Assembly: GCA_964438715.1 (NCBI GenBank)
Contig: CAYTLQ010000280.1
Location: forward strand, 1 to 19,093
Length of the DNA: 19,093 bases
Reading direction: 5' to 3'
Origin: CAYTLQ01 sp964438715
GTDB taxonomy: Bacteria > Bacteroidota > Ignavibacteria > Ignavibacteriales > Ignavibacteriaceae
The first letter of the stretch is position 1, and the number at the start of each line of letters is the position of its first letter. Under the pieces are notes generated by a model. The model had not been told where the DNA came from. It saw only the letters and a program-made list of their open reading frames with translations, and ran no database searches. A program made the position numbers and the translations under genes. Positions 1 to 7,655 of the stretch are shown here, in pieces.

Positions 1-753
1 CTTTTGAAAATGGGTACTTATGGCTTACTCCGTTTCTCACTACCTTTATTTCCTGATGCGGCAATTGATTTTGCACCATATATATCATTCCTGGCAGTAG
101 TCGGAGTGATTTACGGTGCGCTTGTTGCTATGGTACAAAAAGATATGAAAAAGCTTGTGGCGTATTCATCGGTAGCACATTTAGGGTTCGTTGTGCTTGG
201 AATTTTTGCATTAACAACCGAGGCGGTACAGGGTGCTGTTATACAAATGATAAATCATGGACTTTCAACAGGAGCATTATTCCTTTTGGTCGGTATGATT
301 TATGACAGAACACATAGCCGGGAAATAGCATATTACGGAGGAATTGCCAAAATATTGCCTATATATTCAACGATTTTACTGATTATTTCACTTTCATCAA
401 TTGGTCTGCCGGGACTTAACGGTTTTGTGGGCGAATTTCTGATTTTATTGGGAGCCTTTAAATCTCCTGTTCTTAATAACTGGTGGTTCAGTATCATAGC
501 TTCTTCAGGAGTGATCTTTGCCGCAGTTTATTTGTTGTGGATGTATCAAAGGGTTGTTTTTGGTACAGTTACAAACGATAAACTTGTTGAACTTAAAGAC
601 CTGTCGAATGGTGAGATTGGAATACTCGCGATACTTATTCTTTTCATTGTTTGGATTGGTGTTTATCCATCTACTTTTTTGGGGCTGACAGAAACTGCTT
701 CAGTCAAATTAATAGATCAGGTTATTTCTGGTGTTTCTTCTTCAGTTAAATAA
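1..753 (+). CDS. nuoM: NADH-quinone oxidoreductase subunit M, C-terminal part (5'-truncated by window edge)
   Basis: This is one of the three antiporter-like membrane subunits of respiratory complex I, which couple NADH oxidation and quinone reduction to ion pumping. The reading frame is open from base 1 (LLKMGTYGLLRF), so the gene begins upstream; the visible 250 residues are about half of a typical ~500-aa NuoM. Family hallmarks are visible: QKDMKKLVAYSSVAHLG (fragment residues 46-62), the conserved His in MINHGLSTGA (His86), and GLPGLNGFVGEF (135-146) with the membrane Glu145 expected in the proton path. Several hydrophobic membrane segments are evident. The stop lies 5 bp before the NhaD-type antiporter gene, so the two are probably co-transcribed. 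The family assignment is secure; only the N-terminal half is missing. Confidence 0.96.
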   Translation, partial: LLKMGTYGLLRFSLPLFPDAAIDFAPYISFLAVVGVIYGALVAMVQKDMKKLVAYSSVAHLGFVVLGIFALTTEAVQGAVIQMINHGLSTGALFLLVGMIYDRTHSREIAYYGGIAKILPIYSTILLIISLSSIGLPGLNGFVGEFLILLGAFKSPVLNNWWFSIIASSGVIFAAVYLLWMYQRVVFGTVTNDKLVELKDLSNGEIGILAILILFIVWIGVYPSTFLGLTETASVKLIDQVISGVSSSVK

Positions 754-758
754 ATACA

Positions 759-2105
759 ATGGTTAAACCGGAACAAACAACTCTACCAACGCAGACAGTC
801 GAACAAGTTTTACCCGAACCATATATGGTTTTGCCATTTGTGTTTTTGCTTTTGATGATTGCTACAGGTCCGGTTTTTTACCGGCACTTTTGGGAGAAAC
901 ACTATCCAAAAATCAGCTTGTTGTTGGCACTTATAGTTTTTGTGTACTATGTTGTGATTCTTAATGATTTCGGTAGTATTTACCATTCGGTTGCTGAGTT
1001 TATTTCTTTTATGGGTATCTTAACAGGTCTGTTCGTTATCACCGGTGGTATTCTCATAAAGATTGAAGGTACAGGAGGTCCAGTAATAAACAGCATTTTT
1101 TTATTCTTTGGCTCAGTAATTTCGAATATCATAGGAACGACCGGAGCTTCGATGTTACTCATAAGACCATTTATTAAATTAAATGCCGAGCGAATTAAAC
1201 CACTGCATATAATTTTCTTCATATTCCTGATTAGTAATATAGGTGGTGCACTTACTCCCATCGGAGATCCACCTTTATTTCTGGGTTTTCTAAAGGGTGT
1301 ACCGTTCTTTTGGGTAATCGGAAAAGTTTTATTTCCATGGTTAATGAGTTTAGTAATAATTACAAGTATTTTCTTCTTTATCGATTATATTGTCGGGAAA
1401 AGAAATAACGAAACTTTTTTAGTTAGTTTTCCGCGTGTTCGTCTTAAGGGGAAATTAAATCTCTTTCTCTTACTTATAGTACTCTTTTCGGTTTTTATTG
1501 ATCCATCTATTATGCCTTTTGTACCATCACTTTCTCCCTTACCATTTGGAATAAGAGAAATAATAATGTTTACTGCCGCGTTTATTGGATACCAGTTTGC
1601 CGATGAACATAATTTGAAGGCGAACGAATTTGATTTTGAACCGATAAAAGAAGTAGGATATTTGTTTATTGGCATTTTTATAACTATGGTTCCCGCATTG
1701 CAATTAATTGCTTTTGAAAGTAAACTTTATAGTGAAGGACTTACGCCTTCAATGTTCTTCTGGGCAACAGGAATTCTTAGCGCTTTTTTGGATAATGCTC
1801 CTACCTACCTTAATTTTCTCAGTTCTGCTATGGGTAAATTTGGTCTTGATATAAATTTGCGATCAGATGTACAGCAATTTGTCTCCGTTGATTCGATTTA
1901 TCTGACAGCTATTTCAATCGCCGCCGTTTTTTTTGGTGCTATGACTTATATTGGTAATGGACCTAATTTTATGGTAAAATCAATCAGTGAACGAGCCGGT
2001 ATAAGAATGCCGTCCTTTTTTGTATATATTGTGCGTTATTCACTGCCCGTGTTATTACCGGTATTTACTCTTGTCTGGTATCTTTTCATTTATCAGAAAG
2101 GATAG
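759..2105 (+). CDS. nhaD: NhaD-family Na+/H+ antiporter inserted between nuoM and nuoN
   Basis: A 448-aa, very hydrophobic protein with roughly 11-13 membrane segments, belonging to the NhaD/ArsB-like ion transporter superfamily. Such proteins exchange Na+ (or Li+) for H+ across the inner membrane. Motifs seen: SNIIGTTGAS (residues 122-131) followed by RPFIKLN; SNIGGALTPIGDPP (159-172); FLDNAPTYLNF (343-353); and GNGPNFM (399-405). Asn160 and Asp170 lie ten residues apart, a spacing I recall for functionally important polar residues of NhaD. Asp345-Asn346 and Asn400 are further candidate ion ligands. The gene starts 5 bp after nuoM and is followed 4 bp later by a small gene, then nuoN. It therefore sits inside the complex I cluster and may work with it in Na+ and H+ circulation. 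Automated annotation might call it a citrate transporter-like permease; the polar motifs favour NhaD. Confidence 0.8.
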   Translation: MVKPEQTTLPTQTVEQVLPEPYMVLPFVFLLLMIATGPVFYRHFWEKHYPKISLLLALIVFVYYVVILNDFGSIYHSVAEFISFMGILTGLFVITGGILIKIEGTGGPVINSIFLFFGSVISNIIGTTGASMLLIRPFIKLNAERIKPLHIIFFIFLISNIGGALTPIGDPPLFLGFLKGVPFFWVIGKVLFPWLMSLVIITSIFFFIDYIVGKRNNETFLVSFPRVRLKGKLNLFLLLIVLFSVFIDPSIMPFVPSLSPLPFGIREIIMFTAAFIGYQFADEHNLKANEFDFEPIKEVGYLFIGIFITMVPALQLIAFESKLYSEGLTPSMFFWATGILSAFLDNAPTYLNFLSSAMGKFGLDINLRSDVQQFVSVDSIYLTAISIAAVFFGAMTYIGNGPNFMVKSISERAGIRMPSFFVYIVRYSLPVLLPVFTLVWYLFIYQKG

Positions 2106-2109
2106 TTTT

Positions 2110-2472
2110 ATGAAAATTCAGGAAGTACTTGAATATAAAAAACATGGTCTTTATTATGGGAACAGAATACTTCTTCCATTTAAGGCACATATTCTTAAGG
2201 TAATTCTTGATGATAAAATTTACACCGATTTTTCGCAGAATGGGAAGCAAGTATCTGCCGACTATCATGAATTTTTTATGGATCTTTACTTTAATGACTA
2301 TGATGACCTGAAAGAAGTCGTGTCGAGACACGAAGCAATTAAAATGGTAGCTGTTAATTTTGGTGAAGATGTATTTAACTTAAACAATCACAGAAAATTG
2401 GTGCTTTATCTTAAAGAAAAACATGTCGTTGAGATTGAAGCAACAGATGAAGATATTATTTTTATTGAGTAG
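2110..2472 (+). CDS. Uncharacterised 120-aa soluble protein within the nuo cluster
   Basis: I do not recognise this family. The product has 120 residues with no signal peptide or membrane segment, is rich in Asp/Glu, and ends in an acidic tail (EATDEDIIFIE). Alternating hydrophobic stretches (AHILKVILDDKIY at 26-38, RKLVLYLKEKHVVEIE at 95-110) suggest a small mixed alpha/beta fold. I chose the ATG at 2110 because a good Shine-Dalgarno, AGAAAGGA (2095-2102), lies 7 nt upstream. The frame is open back to a start at 2020, but that would overlap the antiporter gene by 86 bp and translate into an implausible leader. The gene is 4 bp after nhaD and 2 bp before nuoN, so it is almost surely co-transcribed and possibly translationally coupled. 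It lacks the HHP-type motif of pterin-carbinolamine dehydratase, which I recall from the Rhodothermus complex I genes. An accessory or regulatory role for complex I or NhaD is inference only. Confidence 0.75.
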   Translation: MKIQEVLEYKKHGLYYGNRILLPFKAHILKVILDDKIYTDFSQNGKQVSADYHEFFMDLYFNDYDDLKEVVSRHEAIKMVAVNFGEDVFNLNNHRKLVLYLKEKHVVEIEATDEDIIFIE

Positions 2473-2474
2473 TT

Positions 2475-3902
2475 ATGCAATTTACAACTAATGATTTGAT
2501 TCAAATGCTTCCTCTTATAATTCTTGGAGGAGCAATTTTAGTGGCCTTAATTATTGAAATGTATGTTAAAAACAGTAAAGCTATTGTAGGCTGGTTTTCA
2601 GTGGCAGCCTTGCTGATTACCGGCTACTTATCTTTGTTTACTGTGAATACTCAGACAGTACTTTTCAATGGTATGCTTGCCGTTGGCGGTAATGTTCATA
2701 TTTTTTATTTCCTCTTTAACTTTACAGCGGCCATTGTTGTAATGATTTCTTTAGGTTATATCAAAAAGGCGGATATAAACTTTGGAGAATATTACATCAT
2801 GCTGCTCTCTGCTGTTTTGGGTATGATGATGCTCGCCGGTGCAAGAGATCTTATTATGGTATTTATCGGGCTGGAGCAGATGTCGATCTGTTTTTATATC
2901 CTAGCAGGTTTCAGGAGGAAAAATCTAAAAAGTAATGAAGCCGCTTTAAAATATTTTCTTCTCGGTTCCTTCACCACGGGATTTATTGTTTATGGTATGG
3001 CTCTCATTTATGGTTCGCTTCAATCGTTATCAATTGATTCAATCATTTTGTCTTTCCCTGATCAGATCAAAAATCCTGTTTTTGTAGCCGGAGTACTTCT
3101 ATTCATCATTGGATTTACCTTTAAGATTGCAGCAGTTCCTTTTCACATGTGGGTTCCTGATGTTTATCAGGGTGCCCCAACTACCGTAAGCGCATTTTTA
3201 TCTACAACCGGTAAAGCTGCTGCCTTTAGCGCTCTCATTTTGATTTTCACTCCTGTATTGGTGAACCGGATAAATTTTTTTGCTCCCTTTATTTCAACTT
3301 TAGCGGTTCTTTCAATGGTTTATGGCAGTGTTGTTGCTTTGGTGCAAAACGATATTAAACGAATGCTTGCCTACTCATCTATAGCGCACGCAGGGTATAT
3401 GTTAATTGGACTTGCTGCCGGTAATAGTGAAGGTAGTGCAGGTATTATTTTCTATCTTGTTGCATACTCATTTATGAATCTTGGTGCATTTGGTATTATC
3501 AGCATGATTGAATCGACAGACGAAAAATACCTTTCGATTGAAGACTATTCCGGTTTTTCAAACCAAAATCCTTTGTTAGCGGCTTTGCTTTCTATATTTA
3601 TGTTTTCATTATCTGGAATTCCTCCGTTTGCCGGTTTTTTTGGTAAATACTATGTATTTATCTCCGCCATTAAAGCCAATATGACCTGGTTGGCAATTGT
3701 TGGTGTTCTTTCGAGCGTTGTGAGTGTATATTTTTATCTTCGGATAATTGTTTTAATGTACTTTAAGAAAAGTGAAACTACTCTTCAATTTGAAGAATCA
3801 AATACCGGTTTGCTTGGAATAGTTGTCTCTGCAATGTTAGTAGTAGTAATTGGGCTTGCACCGGGTTCAATAATTGACCTGATATCATCATTTATTCCAT
3901 AG
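2475..3902 (+). CDS. nuoN: NADH-quinone oxidoreductase subunit N
   Basis: Full-length (475 aa; E. coli NuoN is about 485) antiporter-like membrane subunit of complex I, with about 13-14 hydrophobic segments. Diagnostic motifs are FKIAAVPFHMWVPDVYQGAP (residues 216-235), STTGKAAAF (243-251), VQNDIKRMLAYSSIAHAGYM (290-309) and GIPPFAGFFGKYY (381-393). The charged residues expected along the central hydrophilic axis are present: Glu134 in GLEQMS, Lys217, Lys247 and Lys391. These correspond closely to the E. coli Glu133, Lys217, Lys247 and Lys395, so the pumping machinery looks intact. The start at 2475 lies 2 bp after the small unknown gene. Normally nuoN directly follows nuoM, but here two extra genes intervene. 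The stop is 8 bp before nnr, and no terminator is visible between them. Confidence 0.97.
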   Translation: MQFTTNDLIQMLPLIILGGAILVALIIEMYVKNSKAIVGWFSVAALLITGYLSLFTVNTQTVLFNGMLAVGGNVHIFYFLFNFTAAIVVMISLGYIKKADINFGEYYIMLLSAVLGMMMLAGARDLIMVFIGLEQMSICFYILAGFRRKNLKSNEAALKYFLLGSFTTGFIVYGMALIYGSLQSLSIDSIILSFPDQIKNPVFVAGVLLFIIGFTFKIAAVPFHMWVPDVYQGAPTTVSAFLSTTGKAAAFSALILIFTPVLVNRINFFAPFISTLAVLSMVYGSVVALVQNDIKRMLAYSSIAHAGYMLIGLAAGNSEGSAGIIFYLVAYSFMNLGAFGIISMIESTDEKYLSIEDYSGFSNQNPLLAALLSIFMFSLSGIPPFAGFFGKYYVFISAIKANMTWLAIVGVLSSVVSVYFYLRIIVLMYFKKSETTLQFEESNTGLLGIVVSAMLVVVIGLAPGSIIDLISSFIP

Positions 3903-3910
3903 ATTGGAAT

Positions 3911-5479
3911 ATGTTACCCCTATATTCTGCACAGCAGATTCGGGCGTTGGATGCTACTGCAATAGGGAAATATAAAATACCGGGGCTAATCCTTATGGAA
4001 AATGCCTCTCTAAACATTGTTAATGCGATAAAAAAGCACTTTCCAGGGATAAAAAATAACTCTGTCTTTTGTATTCTTTGTGGAAAAGGTAATAATGGCG
4101 GGGACGGATTCGCTGTTGCCCGACACTTATTTAATTGTGGATTTGTTGTCCATGTAATTCATCTTTATCCTTCCAATGAATTTTCAGAGGATGCTCTATC
4201 TAATTTCCAAATATTGCAAAATCTTGCTAAGGAGTATTCCGGATTAACAATAAATGAAGTAAACATAAAAAAATTAGATAGACTCTTAAAACAATCTGAT
4301 TTTATTATCGATGCAATTTTAGGGAGCGGCTCAAGAGGAAATCTTGAATCTCCCCTTGACGAGATTGTAAAAATGGCATCTTCGGCATCTGCCAGACGGA
4401 TAGCTTTAGATATCCCAACAGGAGTTAATGCCGACACAGGATACTCAACGAGTGCGTTCAAAGCTGATATAACAATATCTCTGGCAGGTCCGAAACAGGG
4501 GCTCTATTTTTCTAACGGGTACTTACATAGTGGTTTGGTTGTAGTTGAGGGAATAGGTATTCCTGAATTTGAATTGCAAAAATATCAGACTTCTGCTTAT
4601 TTAGTTGAAAAAAAAGATATTCTCCCGTTTTTTACTGAAAAACCAAAGAATATTCATAAATATAGTTCAGGCAGGTTAGTTGTTATTGCAGGCTCCGTCA
4701 AATATCCCGGCGCAGCTTTTTTAACTGCAAGGTCTGCATTTCGAGCGGGTTGTGGAGCTGTGGTTTTAGCAATTCCTAAGCAAATACAATTAAAATATCC
4801 CAGAAATTTTGAGTCTCATCTTGTGTATTTCCGATATGGTAAAGAATCAACTGCATATCTCGAAGTCAGTCATCTGGATGAACTAAAGACTTTACTTGAG
4901 CGCGCCGATAGTGTTATCATCGGACCAGGTCTTGGTGACGAAAACGAGACTTTGGATGCATTGGAGGTAATATTCAACAGGTATTATTCTAAGAACCTGA
5001 TTGTAGATGCCGATGCTCTGAAAGTAATTAACAGATTATCACAAAGGACCATCAAAAAATGTAAAAATATTATCCTTACCCCTCACATGGGTGAATTTGC
5101 AGAAATGACTGGTCTTTCGATTGATGATATAAGAAAAGACCTCCCGAATATTGGAAAGGAGATTTCTGCCAAATTCCAATGTGTGCTTGTATTGAAAGAT
5201 TTCAGGTCAATTACTTTTTCTCCTCAAGGGATGATATTTGTGAATAGTACAGGGAATCCGGGAATGGCAAAGTTTGGTTTCGGGGATGTTCTTGCCGGTG
5301 TAATTGGTTCTTTAAGTGCTCAGAAAAATACTTGTTTAAACTCGGCTTATGCTGGTGTTTATCTACAAAGTTATGCGGCTGACCTTCTGAAACAACATAA
5401 GACTGAATTCGGATATACCGCCTCAGATCTCACGGAATACTTACCTTTTGCAATTAAGAAATTAAGGCAAATCGATTGA
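3911..5479 (+). CDS. nnr: Bifunctional NAD(P)H-hydrate epimerase / ADP-dependent NAD(P)H-hydrate dehydratase
   Basis: This two-domain repair enzyme returns damaged, hydrated NAD(P)H (NADHX/NADPHX) to NAD(P)H. The epimerase (YjeF_N) domain spans about residues 1-225, with LMENAS (28-33), CGKGNNGGDGFAVARHL (57-73), the catalytic Asp134 in DAILGSG, and DIPTGVNADTG (167-177). The ADP-dependent dehydratase, a ribokinase-like fold, spans about 230-520: YSSGRLVVIAGS (251-262), VIIGPGLG (335-342), IVDADAL (364-370), LTPHMGEF (389-396), TGNPGMA (447-453) and GFGDVLAG (456-463) with the presumed catalytic Asp459. The 522-aa length is normal for the fusion. Two usually strong motifs differ here: KDFRS replaces KGxxT at 429-433, and AKFGFGD replaces AT(G/A)G(S/T)GD at 453-459. 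The GxGD core is kept. Its place after complex I genes fits a role in guarding the NADH pool. Confidence 0.95.
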   Translation: MLPLYSAQQIRALDATAIGKYKIPGLILMENASLNIVNAIKKHFPGIKNNSVFCILCGKGNNGGDGFAVARHLFNCGFVVHVIHLYPSNEFSEDALSNFQILQNLAKEYSGLTINEVNIKKLDRLLKQSDFIIDAILGSGSRGNLESPLDEIVKMASSASARRIALDIPTGVNADTGYSTSAFKADITISLAGPKQGLYFSNGYLHSGLVVVEGIGIPEFELQKYQTSAYLVEKKDILPFFTEKPKNIHKYSSGRLVVIAGSVKYPGAAFLTARSAFRAGCGAVVLAIPKQIQLKYPRNFESHLVYFRYGKESTAYLEVSHLDELKTLLERADSVIIGPGLGDENETLDALEVIFNRYYSKNLIVDADALKVINRLSQRTIKKCKNIILTPHMGEFAEMTGLSIDDIRKDLPNIGKEISAKFQCVLVLKDFRSITFSPQGMIFVNSTGNPGMAKFGFGDVLAGVIGSLSAQKNTCLNSAYAGVYLQSYAADLLKQHKTEFGYTASDLTEYLPFAIKKLRQID

Positions 5480-5895
5480 TAGATTTTTTACGAAAAAATG
5501 GTTATTCCTATCTGGTTATTGTACTTGCGGTGTATTGGACGACAATGTTGGTTTTTACATCACTACCTGCTCAGAAAGTGCCCTCTGTTGGAATGGGTGA
5601 TAAATTTGAGCATTCTGTCGCATATTCAGGCTTAAGTTTTTTACTAAGTTTTACTCTCAGATTTCAAAAAAGATTTAAATCTTTAAGTTCTTCATACTTG
5701 TTATCAGCATTGATTATTGCCTCGATTTACGGGGTATTCGATGAAATTCATCAGTTGTTTATAACAGGGAGAAGTTGCGAATTAAATGATTTTATTGCAG
5801 ATTTCATAGGAGCACTTATTGGTATTGCTTTTGCGTTTATTATAATTTTTAGTTCCGAAAAAAAAAGATACTCCTCACAGGAAAATTATAATTAA
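5476..5895 (+). CDS. VanZ-like family membrane protein
   Basis: A 139-aa protein with four predicted membrane segments (about residues 12-29, 47-61, 74-88 and 107-125). It carries the two conserved VanZ blocks: DKFEHSVAYSGL (42-53) and DEIHQLFITGRSCELNDF (89-106) followed by DFIGALIG. VanZ gives low-level teicoplanin resistance in enterococci, but the family is widespread and its general function in the envelope is unknown. The start used is a TTG at 5476-5478 that shares the TTGA tetranucleotide with the nnr stop codon (5477-5479), implying translational coupling. No ATG occurs early enough to keep the first membrane segment intact, which supports the TTG choice. Next to it, 5 bp downstream, is plsC. 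This setting suggests an envelope role rather than antibiotic resistance, though that is inference. Confidence 0.88.
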   Translation: MIDFLRKNGYSYLVIVLAVYWTTMLVFTSLPAQKVPSVGMGDKFEHSVAYSGLSFLLSFTLRFQKRFKSLSSSYLLSALIIASIYGVFDEIHQLFITGRSCELNDFIADFIGALIGIAFAFIIIFSSEKKRYSSQENYN

Positions 5896-5900
5896 CTATA

Positions 5901-6605
5901 ATGAATATAATTCAGTTATTACTCATAGTCTTATATACTATTTTAATGTCAATTATTGCACAGTTAGCTAATATAATTGACCGTTCCTTTACAACATACT
6001 TTTACTTATCACGAGTATATTCCAGAGGGGTTTTATTTATCAGTGGAGTGAAATTATCAGTAAAGGGTACTGAAAATGTTGAACAAGGAAAAACTTATGT
6101 ATATGTTTCAAACCATAGTAGTATGTTTGATATTCCTGCCTTGATGGCTGCGTTCCCGGGAAGAGTGTCCATAGTTTTTAAGAAGGAACTTGCCCGAATA
6201 CCCATATTTGGCTGGCAACTTGTAACTGGTCCATTTATCTTAATTGACCGCCAGAATCCGGAAAAAGCTATGAAAAGTATTGAGCGGGCAAAAAATTTAA
6301 TGTCGAATAAAAATATTTCCGTAGTATTGTTTGCTGAAGGTACAAGAAGCAAAACAGGAGAGGTGCAACCCTTTAAGAGGGGAGCATTTTACTTAGCTGC
6401 GAGGGTTAATCACCCAATCATACCCGTAGCAATAAAAGGCGCTGATGAGATAATGCCTAAAGGCAAACTGATTATAAAACAAGGTACTATTGAAGTAGTC
6501 TTTGGTAAAGCAATTGATACCTCGACTGTTAAAAATAAAAATGATGAAATACGGCTTATGGAAGAAGTTCGGGAAAGAATAATTGATATGAAAAAGGGAG
6601 TTTAA
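5901..6605 (+). CDS. plsC: 1-acyl-sn-glycerol-3-phosphate acyltransferase (PlsC/LPLAT family)
   Basis: This enzyme transfers an acyl chain to lysophosphatidic acid to make phosphatidic acid, the precursor of membrane phospholipids, at the inner membrane. The 234-aa protein has an N-terminal hydrophobic segment (about 3-22) and the four LPLAT blocks in order: NHSSMFD (71-77; catalytic His72 and Asp77 in the HX4D motif), GPFILIDR (110-117), FAEGTRSKTGEVQPFKRGAF (144-163) and HPIIPVAIKG (171-180). The length is typical of the family. An ATG at 5901 follows vanZ by 5 bp; gatC starts 1 bp after the stop. Other LPLAT substrates, such as lyso-ornithine lipid, cannot be excluded from sequence alone, but the blocks are those of canonical PlsC. 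Confidence 0.92.
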   Translation: MNIIQLLLIVLYTILMSIIAQLANIIDRSFTTYFYLSRVYSRGVLFISGVKLSVKGTENVEQGKTYVYVSNHSSMFDIPALMAAFPGRVSIVFKKELARIPIFGWQLVTGPFILIDRQNPEKAMKSIERAKNLMSNKNISVVLFAEGTRSKTGEVQPFKRGAFYLAARVNHPIIPVAIKGADEIMPKGKLIIKQGTIEVVFGKAIDTSTVKNKNDEIRLMEEVRERIIDMKKGV

Positions 6606-6606
6606 T

Positions 6607-6903
6607 ATGAAAGTTACGGTTGAAACCGCAAAGAATATAGCAGATTTGGCAAGATTAAAATTTAATGACGATGAATTAGAAATAATGGCTGGTGAAATGA
6701 CTGAGATACTAAATTATGTCGAAATTTTGAATTCTCTCGATCTGGAAAATATTGAACCATTGGCTACGCCGGTACCATTACAAAATGTATTTCGAGAGGA
6801 TAAAAGTATAGAATCGGGGTTGAAAGAATTATCTTTGGCAGTTGCCCCTCAACATGATGGTTCCTTTTTTATTGTTCCTAAAGTTATTAAAAATCCAAAA
6901 TGA
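6607..6903 (+). CDS. gatC: Asp-tRNA(Asn)/Glu-tRNA(Gln) amidotransferase subunit C
   Basis: GatC is the small subunit of the GatCAB complex, which amidates mischarged Glu-tRNA(Gln) and Asp-tRNA(Asn). It wraps around and stabilises GatA-GatB. The 98-aa length is normal (about 95-100). Family features are the N-terminal helix with VETAKNIADLARLKFNDDEL (residues 4-23), the helix ending ILNYVEILNSLD (34-45), the extended PLATPVPLQNVFRED (51-65), and the C-terminal block DGSFFIVPKVI (84-94). A strong Shine-Dalgarno, GGGAG (6596-6600), lies 6 nt before the ATG. Its stop overlaps the kdsB start (ATGA). gatA and gatB are not in this window, so gatC is encoded apart from its partners, as is common outside the Firmicutes. 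Confidence 0.95.
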   Translation: MKVTVETAKNIADLARLKFNDDELEIMAGEMTEILNYVEILNSLDLENIEPLATPVPLQNVFREDKSIESGLKELSLAVAPQHDGSFFIVPKVIKNPK

Positions 6904-7655
6904 TTGTTGGTGTAATCCCTGCAAGGTATGCTTCCACAAGACTACCCGGAAAGCCTCTGGTAGATATACTAGGAAAACCTATGATACAACGGACTTATGA
7001 AAGTGCCGCCAAATCATCTTTGTTAAACCGCTTAATAATTGCCACTGATGATAAACGCATTTTTAATGCTTGTCGGAGTTTTGGAGCGGAAGTTGTTATG
7101 ACTCCGGATACTTTACAAACAGGTTCAGACAGAATTGCTTTTGTTGTACAGGATATATTTGATGCAGATATAGTTGTAAATATTCAGGGTGATGAGTCAT
7201 TTATCCCCGGGACAATGATTGATCAGGCAATTGAACCACTGTTAATAGATGAAAATGTTGAAGTCTCTACTCTTGTCAGGAGAATTACCTCATTTGAAGA
7301 TCTTTCTTCAACAGCTACTGTAAAGGTAGTTTTTGATATGCACAATGATGCGTTGTATTTTTCCCGTTCCATAATTCCATTCGGAAGGGATTATAATACT
7401 CCGAGAGAAGCATTCTCAAATGAGGTGTATTATAAACATATTGGATTATATGTTTATCGAAAAAAAACACTGCTGAAATTTACAAAAACTCCTCAAGGTG
7501 AACTTGAACGCATCGAAAAACTTGAGCAACTCCGATTATTGGAAAATCGGATAAAAATAAAAGTTGTTGAAACTGAATACGAAAGCCTCTCTGTAGATAC
7601 TCCTGAAGATCTTGAGTTCGTTCGCAAAAAAATGAAATATTTTTTAACCAGATGA
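6900..7655 (+). CDS. kdsB: 3-deoxy-manno-octulosonate cytidylyltransferase (CMP-KDO synthetase)
   Basis: KdsB activates KDO with CTP to give CMP-KDO, the donor for the inner core of lipopolysaccharide, in the cytoplasm. The 251-aa protein is of standard length. It shows the nucleotide-binding IPARYASTRLPGKPL (residues 6-20), ATDD (48-51), TGSDRIA (74-80), VNIQGDES (93-100) with the metal-binding Asp98, YFSRSIIPFGRD (153-164), YKHIGLYVYR (178-187), LEQLRLLENR (208-217) and SVDTPEDLE (231-239). QGDEP is the usual motif, so Ser100 is a conservative but noticeable departure. No Shine-Dalgarno precedes the ATG. Translation is probably coupled through the ATGA overlap with gatC, and a second ATGA overlap joins it to the next gene. 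Its presence implies a Gram-negative cell with KDO-containing LPS. pyrG, source of the CTP substrate, lies about 5 kb downstream. Confidence 0.95.
   Translation: MIVGVIPARYASTRLPGKPLVDILGKPMIQRTYESAAKSSLLNRLIIATDDKRIFNACRSFGAEVVMTPDTLQTGSDRIAFVVQDIFDADIVVNIQGDESFIPGTMIDQAIEPLLIDENVEVSTLVRRITSFEDLSSTATVKVVFDMHNDALYFSRSIIPFGRDYNTPREAFSNEVYYKHIGLYVYRKKTLLKFTKTPQGELERIEKLEQLRLLENRIKIKVVETEYESLSVDTPEDLEFVRKKMKYFLTR

Noticed and set aside
759..2105. Calling the antiporter a citrate or arsenite transporter
   Set aside because: The SNIGGALTPIGD and LDNAPT polar motifs and location among complex I genes fit NhaD better; no ars or citrate genes are nearby.
2020..2109. Upstream in-frame extension of the 120-aa gene to a start at 2020
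   Set aside because: It would overlap the antiporter gene by 86 bp, its leader looks like an out-of-frame shadow, and a good Shine-Dalgarno precedes the ATG at 2110.
5476..5895. Reading the VanZ-like gene as an antibiotic (teicoplanin) resistance determinant
   Set aside because: There are no other van genes nearby, the organism appears Gram-negative, and VanZ-like proteins are widespread with other or unknown roles.
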